From: Alteromonas pelagimontana
Lineage (GTDB): Bacteria; Pseudomonadota; Gammaproteobacteria; Enterobacterales; Alteromonadaceae
Direction: 5' to 3'
NCBI RefSeq assembly: GCF_002499975.2
Contig: NZ_CP052766.1
Coordinates: forward strand, 2,976,001-3,040,000
Length of the DNA: 64,000 nt
Positions 1 to 8,761 of the stretch are shown here, piece by piece (within the stretch, counting starts at the first letter, position 1; each line of letters begins with the position of its first letter). The notes under the pieces were generated by a model. The model ran no database searches, was not told the origin of the DNA, and saw nothing but the letters and a program-made list of their open reading frames with translations. The position numbers and the translations under genes are program-made.

Positions 1-1101
1 AGCAAAGACCCTCGATCGCATTTCATTTATCTTTATGCGGTGGGGTAGGAATGAATCGCCTTTAGCAAGTGCTTCCGTCTTATCGATAAATGTCATAGCA
101 GTGGCTGGATTGCCTTCTATCAACGCAATATTCGCTTGTTCCAATAACACGCCTATTTGCATGAACGGGTTTTTTGCCTGCGCGAATAAAGTTAGCGCGT
201 CTTCAAGATATGAACTAGCGGCGTCACGCTCTCCCTGCCGCACAAGAGCGGAGGCAATTGCCTGATAACTATAAGCTGCGCCTTGCACATCGTTAATATC
301 AATAGCCAGATGAGCCGATTCCAGCAGAAGCCGCAGACCCTCTTCAACATCGTCTGTGTTGGCGTAAGCCTGACCAAGGCCAAACAATGTGTTAGCTAAC
401 TCTAAGCGAATATTGTTTTGGCGATAGTAAGTTTCAGCCTGCTCAAAGTAAGGAACCGCAAGTTCATATTCTTCACGATATTCGTGGACTAAGCCAATCA
501 TGGCGGCAAAGTCCTCAGGTTTCAGACGCAAATTTTCTCTTTGGCTCAGTGAATAACCTTTTTGAAAGAAAGAAAGAGCTTCATCAGTAGCGCTAAGGGT
601 CAGTTTTAGGTATCCCATCGTACTTAACGCATGCGCTTGCATTTCAGTTTCCTGATTCTGGCGCGCCCACACAAGTGCATCTCTGGCAAGCTTTTCAGCT
701 CGCTGGGCACGGCCGAGACCATCCAGTGCTTCCGCTTTGGCAAGTGCCAGGTGGTGATACAGCCACGGCTCAGCCTCAGGGTCGATAGTGTTAAGAGCGG
801 CATCAGCTTGTTGCAATGCGAGATCGTGGAGGACAAGCGCTGAATAGGCGCGGCTCAGCACAAAACGCAGCCCTACCAATTCTGATGTCGAAGGAGATTC
901 GGAAATAAGCGATGAGACTTTATCTACTACCCGCTGCGGGTCGTCACGAAAGTCGTTCAAAAGTGGATGAACTGCTTCAGACCATGTCCGCGTAGGCTCT
1001 GAAAAAGCAGCAAAGGAAGGAAATGACATAATAAAAAGGAACAGACAGTGCCACCTGAAACTGGATTTACTTGCTTTTATTGAAGTCAACAGACTGCGCA
1101 T
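1..1101 (-). CDS. Exported TPR-repeat protein, C-terminus cut by the window edge
   Basis: An open frame of 367 codons runs without a stop from an ATG at 1101 off the left end, so only the N-terminal part is visible. It begins with an uncleaved-looking basic stretch and a hydrophobic signal segment (about residues 15-32, ending near SFAAFS). The rest is helical and built of TPR-like pairs with Ala/Gly/Tyr at TPR positions, for example around residues 125-300 (patterns such as ALSTMGYLKL and LGQAYANTDD). In Alteromonadales, exported TPR domains like this often sit in front of a GGDEF, histidine kinase or winged-helix output domain, which would lie outside the window; that is inference. The start is chosen because the frame is open only from here and a weak AGGA lies upstream. 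Confidence 0.8.
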   Translation of the reverse strand, partial: MRSLLTSIKASKSSFRWHCLFLFIMSFPSFAAFSEPTRTWSEAVHPLLNDFRDDPQRVVDKVSSLISESPSTSELVGLRFVLSRAYSALVLHDLALQQADAALNTIDPEAEPWLYHHLALAKAEALDGLGRAQRAEKLARDALVWARQNQETEMQAHALSTMGYLKLTLSATDEALSFFQKGYSLSQRENLRLKPEDFAAMIGLVHEYREEYELAVPYFEQAETYYRQNNIRLELANTLFGLGQAYANTDDVEEGLRLLLESAHLAIDINDVQGAAYSYQAIASALVRQGERDAASSYLEDALTLFAQAKNPFMQIGVLLEQANIALIEGNPATAMTFIDKTEALAKGDSFLPHRIKINEMRSRVFA

Positions 1102-1486
1102 CTTGTATCCTAAATGTCTTTACAGACTGCTTAACACCGTAGTATCACAACCAAAACATCACTTTTTCTTCGCCTGATACGATACCTTTAAGACAGCGAA
1201 AAGACTAGTCGCCTGACGCTACATTTTGTAACTTCAAGAGGTACTTCATTGGCGAAGAGTGCGACGATAAAATCGTTCTGATTAGTATAATTAGCTGTGC
1301 GAAAGTGTGCTACACACGAAAAGGCAAAACGAGGATATCATTCAGAACCGTCTGCAGGCGCTGTGCAACAGGCGCTGTGCAACAGGCGCTGTGTAACGGC
1401 ATGGATGCTGCGGCTGAGCGCCCAGAGAAGGGTTTACAGGGTATTCTAAGTGGCGTCCTCGTTGTGACTCATAATTCGCATCGGTG
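1102..1486. other. Intergenic region with a small tandem repeat, no gene seen
   Basis: The stretch lies between the starts/ends of two minus-strand genes. Short open frames here lack ribosome binding sites and protein-like composition. The only structure noticed is the 14-base tandem repeat listed separately. Confidence 0.5.
1355..1396 (+). repeat. Three tandem copies of a 14-bp unit
   Basis: The unit CAGGCGCTGTGCAA occurs three times head to tail; the third copy has one change (GTGTAA). It is intergenic, upstream of the TPR gene and downstream of the HupE-like gene. It could be a slippage-prone locus or a repeated protein-binding site. Confidence 0.85.
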
Positions 1487-2605
1487 TCACCAGCGCTGAA
1501 CTGCCCAGTTTAGAGCGACTAGCGCGATAACAGCAGAAGTTAACGGCATGACTCGGCGTGCGTACCATTGGTAATGCCGTAGGCTAAGTAACAGCGGCAC
1601 CAGCAGTATAACAATGGCAAGCTGACCAATTTCTACACCAATATTAAATGAAGCAACGGTTAGCAAAGGTTTATTAGCAGAGGCTTGCAGTTCGCCAAAT
1701 ACGCTGGCAAAGCCCATTCCGTGCAGAAGACCGAAAGCAAAAGTTATCCAACCCAAACGGTGAACTACCGGCCAAATATTATTCAGCGCTGTTAGAAGCA
1801 CTGAAACGGCAATGCCAATTTCAACCCAACGACTGGATGGCTGGTACCAGCCTAATGCGGTAGTGGTAAGCGTAAGTGAGTGTGCCAACGTAAAGGCAGT
1901 AATCAACAGCAACGCTTCTTTTAACACAGGTGATATCTGGCTTTCCGCTACCCACTTTTTGTCTCGGCGACACAAGTTAATCGTAAGCAAAGTTGCGATG
2001 AGAAAAAGAATATGGTCAATGCCAATCCAGATATGGATAATGCCTTCATAGACAAAAGTCTTGATGGTGTCGAGGGTAGACGGCGCTTGGCCCGAAATGG
2101 TGATATTTCGATGAGTGGTACTAAATACATCCGAACTTGCCACATCACCGACAATTATTGTGACCAGCGTTTTATGAGTATCATCCTGTTCAAACACCCC
2201 TTCATAATGAATATCTACCGGATCGGTATTTTTGCAGGTAACCTGGAATGGCAGTGTAATCAGAGTTTGGGTGGAAACAGCGTCCAAGGCAACGGGTTTG
2301 AACGTTAATGCACAGTTTTCATCATTCTGGGTGAAATGTAAAATGTTACTGTAATATGCCTGCAAAGCAGGCTCACTGTCAGTGACTTCTTGCCAGGTAA
2401 GATCGCCGTCAAAGTTAGCATCAAGCTTTACTTCGATTTCAAGATCGTAGGGAGTAAGAGAGAGTTTTCCGTCTAGCTGGCGAGTATTTTCCCCGCCCAG
2501 CGTGAGATAACCATTGCTCAACTCATGAGCGTGCAACTCGGTTGAACCTGTAAACAGCCACAGTATTGTAAAAACATATCGCAATAATTTTCGGTAGACG
2601 TACAT
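1487..2605 (-). CDS. HupE/UreJ family membrane protein
   Basis: 372 residues: a signal peptide (hydrophobic stretch ending at ELHAHELSNG), a periplasmic beta-rich domain of about 160 residues, then a six-helix membrane domain. The membrane part carries the HupE/UreJ_2 hallmarks: WIGIDHILFL, a His/Ser pair in AHSLTLT, FGLLHGMGFASVF and FNIGVEIGQ. Family members are thought to handle Ni/Co or act as accessory membrane proteins, but this large form with an N-terminal periplasmic domain has no settled function. No hydrogenase or urease genes lie nearby, so a metal role is not supported by context. I place the start at the ATG at 2605 because AAGGGGAG sits about 11 bases before it; an upstream in-frame GTG at 2632 would overlap that site. 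Confidence 0.82.
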   Translation of the reverse strand: MYVYRKLLRYVFTILWLFTGSTELHAHELSNGYLTLGGENTRQLDGKLSLTPYDLEIEVKLDANFDGDLTWQEVTDSEPALQAYYSNILHFTQNDENCALTFKPVALDAVSTQTLITLPFQVTCKNTDPVDIHYEGVFEQDDTHKTLVTIIVGDVASSDVFSTTHRNITISGQAPSTLDTIKTFVYEGIIHIWIGIDHILFLIATLLTINLCRRDKKWVAESQISPVLKEALLLITAFTLAHSLTLTTTALGWYQPSSRWVEIGIAVSVLLTALNNIWPVVHRLGWITFAFGLLHGMGFASVFGELQASANKPLLTVASFNIGVEIGQLAIVILLVPLLLSLRHYQWYARRVMPLTSAVIALVALNWAVQRW

Positions 2606-2703
2606 GTCAGACGACTCTCCCCTTAAAGACACTGGTTACTACAAAGAAATGCTGGCTAGCGCTAATAGCTTCTGATCGGCAAAGGTTTTTGCCTGCTGAC
2701 AAT

Positions 2704-3330
2704 TTAATTTGGCAAGAGGCATAGCCTTCTCTTTGGCGCTACATCATTTCGCCATTCTCGCATTGCCACCCGCTGAGCCATCATGTGCTGCCACTTATTT
2801 GATTTATTTTGTTGTTGTTCGGCCATAGCTAATCGTGACAGAACAGCATCATTCAGATAGCAACTTGCCCAAAGCGCAACAAGGCTCGCAGGAACAGTAT
2901 CCAACGCTATCTTCTCCAGATGCGCAGGCCCAACTTGTGGTTTTCCATTCTTCAAGGCCATATTAACAAGCGTTTCCTGTACCCACTGATTCGCTCTGAG
3001 ATCTTTGGACAGGCGTAACGAAGCAAGCTGATTCAGCTAATTGTACAGATTTTTAGTGGATTGTTGTTGAAACTGTGCGTCCAGCATGCAGGTAAACGAG
3101 ACGACATACTGGGTTTGCCTAATGAGCGACTTACCTGTTCCAGCGCCTTTTCATAATTGCCCAGGTTGAAGTAGACCATGGCAATCAAATTTAGCTGAGC
3201 CATAGTCGGAACGTTGCTGTAAAACTATCTGAAGCCTGGTTCTGCTTCGTCAACTGATGTTGTTGCTGCAGCCGAGCCCCTACTAATAAAATCGGAAGAA
3301 CGCGCGCCTTGCACTGCTACAACAATACAA
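2704..3330 (-). pseudogene. Decayed TPR-protein gene (frameshifts and an in-frame stop)
   Basis: Translating the minus strand gives protein-like pieces in different frames. About 3300-3200 reads as ARLQQQHQLTKQ then SFTATFR. After a frame change a clear TPR helix pair appears (LIAMVYFNLGNYEKALEQ, about 3210-3140). Another frame change gives TQYVVSF, then a TAG stop near 3040, then NQLASLRLSKDLRANQWVQETLV, continuing in the same frame into an 85-codon tail that ends at 2704. At least two frameshifts and one nonsense codon interrupt what was once a TPR protein, perhaps a relative of the TPR gene at the left edge. The left end of the remnant is uncertain. Sequencing error is a less likely alternative because several lesions are present. 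Confidence 0.6.
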
Positions 3331-3444
3331 GCACACATCACTGCAGATTAGCATAACAACTATCTGTAATTGTAAGGAAAAAGCTTGAGTCAAAGACAAC
3401 GGGTGTAACAACGTGACGGGAAAGAGAAACAGAATTTAATAGAG

Positions 3445-3467
3445 AAAGGAGCCGATCTGGCTCCTTT
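3445..3467 (-). terminator. Hairpin terminator after the aminotransferase gene
   Basis: A 9-bp stem (AAAGGAGCC / GGCTCCTTT) with a 5-base loop lies just past the stop of the aminotransferase gene. Read on the minus strand it is followed by a T-rich but broken run, so it is a plausible Rho-independent terminator for the three-gene operon. Confidence 0.65.
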
Positions 3468-3475
3468 TCAGCCAT

Positions 3476-4651
3476 TTACGCTTTAATAGCTTTATGCATA
3501 TCATCCAGCGCTTTAGGCATGGCATCGACATACATTTGAACGTGCTCAATTCGTCCGGTACTGACGCGGGACCATAGCTGATAAGTGCGATATTGCCCGC
3601 GAATATGGACATCATAATTTGCCATGGCTTTTTGAAAAGCGTTGGCATCGCCTCTGTCGCCCAAATCAACGAATACGAAGTTGGTGCTGGAAGGCAGAGC
3701 GGCTAAGCCATTTTCTTTAACCGCAGTCATAATCATGTCTTTTGCTTCTACTACTTTCTCCCTAGAAAAAGATTTGAAACTTTCGTCGTTATAACTGGTG
3801 ATAGCCGCCGCCAAACCGGCCTGATTAATGGAATACCCGCCTAAACCATACTTGTTAATCCAGGTCATGTTGTCTTCCGAACCCAGCATATAGCCGATCC
3901 GCATACCGGCAAGGCCATAAATCTTTGAAAAAGTGCGCGCGACAATAACGTTATGCCCTTCGTTTATCAGCGGTATCATGGAGTGTTTGGGGCCATCTTC
4001 CATCAATTCATTATAGGCTTCATCTACCAGCACCAGGGTTTTCTTCGATGCCTTAATACAGAATTCGCGCAGCTTTTTTGGGTCCAGAATTTTACCAGTA
4101 GGATTGTTTGGATTACATATGTGTACCATTGCCACATCGCTGTCTATGGCGTTGTACAACGCTTCTAAATCGATATCCAGATCTGCGGTGTTCGGGATAC
4201 GGCGTATACTCGGCCCGCCCTGACTGATGGGCGCCATTGACGTGGTATCCCAAAATAAATCCGGCCCCAAAATCACTCCTTTGCTGGTTGCAGCGTAGGC
4301 AGCAAACGCCAGAATCAGGCTTGACCCTGCAGTAATCGAAACATTTTCGCGCTGCAGATTATTTTGCTCAGCAATCATATCGGTAAGATACATACCCGCT
4401 GTGTAGGCATAATATGCGCCGCCAGAAGAGGCCGCCTCAGTAATAGCTTTAATTGCTTCAGGGCTCGGACCATAGGGGTTTTCGTTAGCATTTAGCTTGG
4501 CTATGCCGGGCTTAGGACCATAATAAATTTTGTTAGCTGATGCAGGAGCCGCCGATGCTAAACTCATGGGAGCAATAATACCGGAAGCACCGAGTGCTGT
4601 AGTCGCCAGACTGCCGCCTAGAAATAAACGACGGGAAGGATTGTAAGTCAT
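3476..4651 (-). CDS. Tat-exported PLP-dependent aminotransferase (HisC-like, class I/II)
   Basis: 391 residues. The N-terminus has a twin-arginine signal (SRRLFLGG followed by a hydrophobic Ala/Gly-rich stretch, likely cleaved near ASAAPASA), so the folded, cofactor-loaded enzyme should be in the periplasm. The fold-type I aminotransferase set is complete: Asn180 in CNPNNPTG, Asp210 in DEAYNE, Schiff-base Lys243 in TFSKIYGLAGMR, and Arg251 just after it. It resembles histidinol-phosphate aminotransferases, but export and the absence of his genes argue against histidine synthesis. It is the last gene of an operon with a TSUP permease (32-bp gap) and a TonB receptor. Periplasmic aminotransferases are rare; the substrate is unknown. 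Confidence 0.87.
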   Translation of the reverse strand: MTYNPSRRLFLGGSLATTALGASGIIAPMSLASAAPASANKIYYGPKPGIAKLNANENPYGPSPEAIKAITEAASSGGAYYAYTAGMYLTDMIAEQNNLQRENVSITAGSSLILAFAAYAATSKGVILGPDLFWDTTSMAPISQGGPSIRRIPNTADLDIDLEALYNAIDSDVAMVHICNPNNPTGKILDPKKLREFCIKASKKTLVLVDEAYNELMEDGPKHSMIPLINEGHNVIVARTFSKIYGLAGMRIGYMLGSEDNMTWINKYGLGGYSINQAGLAAAITSYNDESFKSFSREKVVEAKDMIMTAVKENGLAALPSSTNFVFVDLGDRGDANAFQKAMANYDVHIRGQYRTYQLWSRVSTGRIEHVQMYVDAMPKALDDMHKAIKA

Positions 4652-4683
4652 GTATGTTTCCTCTTTTTTTATGGGTAATGTGC

Positions 4684-5508
4684 CTACAACAGGGTTTTAT
4701 AAAACATGCTGGCAGAGACAATCACCAGATAGACGCCGAACAGGCGCTTGAGCGTTTTTTCACTAAATTTATGCGCCATTGTGGCGCCGATGGGAGCGGT
4801 CATAATTGAACCAATGCTGATAGCAATAAGAGCCGGAATATTGACGTATCCGATGGTTCCCGCCGGAAAGGCTGCAGATTCAGAGTGTTTCATGATGAGA
4901 AATCCCAGAGCGCCGGGCAGACCGATGAGAAATCCCACTCCTGCAGCGGTAGCAACTGCTTGCTGAATAGTGCGACGGCACATCACCATGGTAATGACAG
5001 TCGGTGTGCCGCCGCCGATACCCAGCAGCGCAGAAAAGCCGCCAAGAACAAATGCCAGCGTTGCACGCCCGATTCCTGTCGGCATGGAGAAGTGGACGCC
5101 GGGACGGACAACCAGATCAGGAAACAGAAAATAGATGGAATACAGCAACACGCCAGCCGCAAAAACAATTTTCAGTCCATCACTGCTGGTGTAGTGAGCG
5201 ATAAATAAACCGCCCACCACGCCCAGTACTATCCATCCGGACCATGACTTCAACACATCAAAATCTACCGCGCCACGCAGCATGTGTGCTTTTACCGAAC
5301 GCATGCTGGAAACAACGATTGACGCCAAAGAGGTGCCGATAGCGACTTTAGCCAGTTCGTCTGAATCCGGAGTGAAAAAGGGAAAGACAATAAGTAACGC
5401 CGGCACCACCACAAAGCCGCCGCCATTCCCGAATAATCCTGCAGTAATACCGGCAATTGCCCCTGCAGCACATAACATTAGAACAAACCAGACAAGCTCT
5501 AATTCCAT
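4684..5508 (-). CDS. TauE/SafE (TSUP) family permease
   Basis: 274 residues with about eight hydrophobic helices. The paired TSUP motif appears twice: GITAGLFGNGGGFVVVPALL near the N-terminus and LGGFSALLGIGGGTPTVI at mid-protein. TSUP proteins move small anions, often sulfur-containing (sulfite, sulfoacetate, thiosulfate). Here it is co-transcribed with a TonB receptor upstream and a periplasmic aminotransferase downstream, so it may export or import a product of that enzyme; the substrate is inference only. The start at 5508 is preferred over the longer frame from 5559 because AGGAG lies 10 bases before this ATG. Confidence 0.87.
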   Translation of the reverse strand: MELELVWFVLMLCAAGAIAGITAGLFGNGGGFVVVPALLIVFPFFTPDSDELAKVAIGTSLASIVVSSMRSVKAHMLRGAVDFDVLKSWSGWIVLGVVGGLFIAHYTSSDGLKIVFAAGVLLYSIYFLFPDLVVRPGVHFSMPTGIGRATLAFVLGGFSALLGIGGGTPTVITMVMCRRTIQQAVATAAGVGFLIGLPGALGFLIMKHSESAAFPAGTIGYVNIPALIAISIGSIMTAPIGATMAHKFSEKTLKRLFGVYLVIVSASMFYKTLL

Positions 5509-5586
5509 CACCGCAGTGCTCCTGAATAAAACAAATATGAATACATAAACAAAATTCACCTGAAGTTAATGATTCGAATCTGGGAA

Positions 5587-5611
5587 GTCTGGCAAGTCAG
5601 GCTTGCCAGAC
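5587..5611 (-). terminator. Intercistronic hairpin between the TonB receptor and TSUP genes
   Basis: A perfect 10-bp stem (GTCTGGCAAG / CTTGCCAGAC) with a 5-base loop lies in the 122-bp gap. There is no T-run after it, so it may be a partial terminator or an mRNA-stabilising hairpin that makes receptor expression exceed that of the two downstream genes. Confidence 0.5.
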
Positions 5612-5630
5612 CTCTCTACTCACCGTTCAT

Positions 5631-8279
5631 TTAAAAATTGGCAACTAACTTGGTGTAGTAATAGCCTCCCTGCCAGTCGACGATAGAGTCTGCGCGATAA
5701 ATCTGGCCACAGCAGGAGTCGGCTAAGTTGGTTTTGTCAGGGTAGTTATCAAACAGGTTTCGCACACCGGCGCTTAAAGACAGGTTTTCACTGATGTGAT
5801 AAGTACCTTCCAAATCAAACATCCATTCGCTGCCGAATTTCTGTAAATCGGTATTGTTCCAATCGATTTGGTTGCCTTGTGCCAGTGTGGTAACAGCATC
5901 AACGTTTTCGTATTCACCGTAGTAGCTAAGACGGGCAAGCACTTGAAACGCCTCGTAAGCATGTTTAATTGAGAAGATGCCCCGGGTCTCGGGAGTGCCG
6001 TTCTCAAAGTCATACATATCTTCAGCATTTAGGTATTCGCTGGGATCTGAATCGAATTCGCTTTTGTTGTAGTTGACCGACGCGGTGAGAGTGGTGCTAC
6101 CATACTCGCTTTCCATAAGGTAATTGGCGACTAGATCCACGCCTTCAGTAACAGTATCAAAAGCGTTTTGGAAATAGAGCACACCGCCGATAGATTCTGC
6201 GCCCACGACGCCTGCGTCTACTAAGGCCAGATAATTCTGGTAAGCATCGCCAGCGGATTCATCAGCTGACACGTCAAGAGTAGAAATGGCGTACAAACGG
6301 TCTTCTAACGCAATGCGATAGTAGTCAAGCGTAATGTTTAGTGCGCCATAGTCAGCGGTAACGCCAAAGGTGATATTGCTGGATTTTTCGGGATCAAGAT
6401 TGCTGGCACCTAGCGCCTGTGCAATCTCACCTCCGGCGGGGAAGAGGCCGGTGGCCACAGGAAAACCATTGGGCAAGCGAGTTGAGACGTTGGTCGTGCC
6501 TTGTTGTCCCGGAGTGGGTGCCCGGAAACCGGTGCCGTAGGAAGCGCGTAAGCCCACTTCGTCATTTAACTGGTAAAATCCGGCTATTTTGTATACCAGT
6601 TCTGAACCAAAGTCAGAGTAGTCTTCATAGCGCAGCGCCGCTTGCCCGAAAAGATCATCGGTAATGTCTCCACTTAGATCAATATAAGCCGCGTAAGAAT
6701 CGCGTTCATAGGTGCCAGCAAATTCCGGTGAATAGCCCGGAAAGCCGTTCGCGCCTACGCCCATTATTTGATAAACCGGATCATCGGGATTCGCGCAGTC
6801 TAACGATGAGCCGTTAGCGATAACGTTTAAACCCTCTGCCGAGCTTGTGCCGTCAGCATTACAAAAACCCCAGGGATCGGCGACTGAATAATTACCTGCG
6901 ACAAAGGAAGACTCCTCGCCACCTTCGATATCATAACCTTCATCCAGATAGCTTAAGCCGAAGGCAAACACATAACTGGCGAAATCATAGGTAAAGTCGG
7001 CTTGAAAATGTGTTTCTTCGTTTGACAATAACCCTGGTCGAAATGCGGTAGGACTTGCATCGCCTAAGGACGGGTTAATGGTGTTACTGATGGTGTAATC
7101 TATTTCATCGTAACCATACCGGCCGCTGATGTCATACCCGAAGGCATCAATCATGCCTTTAACGCCACCCACCATTGAATAGTCAGTTATCGAGCCGAAG
7201 AAGCGCGGCGTAAAGCCCCCTGGGAAGAAAGAAAGAGGGTTCCATACAGAGCCATCCTCTAGCCGTATATCTTCAATCGTGCCGTTGCCGGGGTAGCGAT
7301 AGTAAAATGTACTGTCTGCGTCTTTTTCGCTGTAATTTCCGAAGGCATACAATTCAACCGCGTCGGAAAACATATAGCCTGCATTAATAAATACGCGGGT
7401 GGCTTCTGAATTCGGTGCCCCCCAAGGCTGCACAACGTCAGCGCCTTGTGTCGAGTTTGCCATTTCATCAGCTGCGGCTAAAAATTCCGGTGTTAAATAG
7501 TCGTTGTATGCAGCATCAGCATCATAATTTGGAAGTGAAGAATCGAGACAGAATGCCGCTGTGCAATACTGAACGGCTCGGTTGGTTGCGTCGTTATCGC
7601 TGTATTCAGCAGAAATACTAACAAAGCCGTCTTCCCCCAGGCTAAACCCTTTGTTCCCGCTGATAGTCAGGCCGTCACCATCACCTTCATAATATTGCCC
7701 CCATTCTGCGGTAAACATTCCGCCCTCGGTGTTGTTCTTTAGCTGGAAATTAATCACTCCAGCAATGGCATCTGAACCATATTGGGCTGCGGCACCGTCG
7801 CGTAGTACTTCTACCGAACCAATTGCCGCAGTAGGAATCATGGCCAAATCCGGCCCTTGAGTACCCGAGCCACCGACTTCTACCAGCGCCGAACGATGGC
7901 GGCGCTTAGAATTAACCAGTACCAATGTTTTATCTGTGGGTAAGCCGCGTAAACTTGCAGGGCGGATAAAAGCAGCACCGTCAGCAATCGGCTGCCTGCC
8001 TAACGTATAAGACGGGACTAACGTTTTCATTACGTCATTCATGTCGGAAAATGCGACTGCAGATACATCATCAGCTGTCAGCACATCTACTGGTACGGGT
8101 GAACTGGTTACCGAGCGTGGTGCACCGCGAGCGCCCACAACTGCAATACGTTCCACCGCATCAGATTCAGCATCTGGCACAACAGTTTCTTGTGAATAAA
8201 CATCAGAGACAGCAGCCATAGACAGTGAAATGCCAGCAAAACTGGCGTAAATCGCAGCACTTAATTTTTTTCTTTTCAT
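5631..8279 (-). CDS. TonB-dependent outer membrane receptor
   Basis: 882 residues: signal peptide (MKRKKLSAAIYASFAGISLS..., cleaved near VYSQ), plug domain of roughly residues 45-190 with the usual segments (RPASLRGLPTDKTLVLVN, VEVLRDGAAAQYGSDAIAGVINF), and a 22-strand barrel ending in the terminal Phe of LVANF. No short motif identifies the ligand. It heads an operon with a TSUP permease and a Tat-exported aminotransferase, and a LysR gene is divergent from it, which suggests inducible uptake of a specific amine-containing compound. The start at 8279 is chosen because AGGGA precedes this ATG and a standard signal peptide follows; the frame extends upstream but that part is not signal-like. 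Confidence 0.9.
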   Translation of the reverse strand: MKRKKLSAAIYASFAGISLSMAAVSDVYSQETVVPDAESDAVERIAVVGARGAPRSVTSSPVPVDVLTADDVSAVAFSDMNDVMKTLVPSYTLGRQPIADGAAFIRPASLRGLPTDKTLVLVNSKRRHRSALVEVGGSGTQGPDLAMIPTAAIGSVEVLRDGAAAQYGSDAIAGVINFQLKNNTEGGMFTAEWGQYYEGDGDGLTISGNKGFSLGEDGFVSISAEYSDNDATNRAVQYCTAAFCLDSSLPNYDADAAYNDYLTPEFLAAADEMANSTQGADVVQPWGAPNSEATRVFINAGYMFSDAVELYAFGNYSEKDADSTFYYRYPGNGTIEDIRLEDGSVWNPLSFFPGGFTPRFFGSITDYSMVGGVKGMIDAFGYDISGRYGYDEIDYTISNTINPSLGDASPTAFRPGLLSNEETHFQADFTYDFASYVFAFGLSYLDEGYDIEGGEESSFVAGNYSVADPWGFCNADGTSSAEGLNVIANGSSLDCANPDDPVYQIMGVGANGFPGYSPEFAGTYERDSYAAYIDLSGDITDDLFGQAALRYEDYSDFGSELVYKIAGFYQLNDEVGLRASYGTGFRAPTPGQQGTTNVSTRLPNGFPVATGLFPAGGEIAQALGASNLDPEKSSNITFGVTADYGALNITLDYYRIALEDRLYAISTLDVSADESAGDAYQNYLALVDAGVVGAESIGGVLYFQNAFDTVTEGVDLVANYLMESEYGSTTLTASVNYNKSEFDSDPSEYLNAEDMYDFENGTPETRGIFSIKHAYEAFQVLARLSYYGEYENVDAVTTLAQGNQIDWNNTDLQKFGSEWMFDLEGTYHISENLSLSAGVRNLFDNYPDKTNLADSCCGQIYRADSIVDWQGGYYYTKLVANF

Positions 8280-8761
8280 CCTGTGTTCCCTTAGTTGCCC
8301 GCTTTGCTCATTGTTATTGTCAGGCGAAGAAGCTGGAGAGGCTCCTGCGACGCCCAAAGTTGGCTCACAGCAGCACCAGCCCAATGCAGCGATAGTAAAT
8401 TTTGTTTTGCACCTGGGGCTGCTGCTGTGAACTACAGACTAGAAAACATCTCGCATGCTGCGGAAGAAAAAAGAATATTGAGGGTTATAGGAAAAATATG
8501 GAGGAAGTCATAGAGCCCATATCCGTCAAGGCTTTAACAACAAATATCGGTGAATAATTAATCGCTATTTGTGGTGAGTCATAACATAAAGCTAACAAAC
8601 TTCCACTGTTTACCGTTTAGATGGTGGCATGTAACTTGCTGAATTAAATAAAATTATAATCAAGAATATACCTAACAGTTTTCATTATAAAAATATTACT
8701 AAGCCAAGACAGGAAAATTTCCCGTAGCGATTTTTATCTATGCACAGCAGGAAAATCAGCC
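8280..8761. promoter_or_regulatory. Divergent intergenic region between the TonB receptor and LysR genes
   Basis: 482 bp with an AT-rich core (about 8520-8720) and no gene. Both outward promoters and the LysR operator should lie here because LysR regulators usually act on the divergent gene. I could not assign a particular T-N11-A site with confidence. Confidence 0.5.

Noticed and set aside
4748..5208. Overlapping open frames on the plus strand opposite the TSUP gene
   Set aside because: Shadows of the permease gene; composition is not protein-like.
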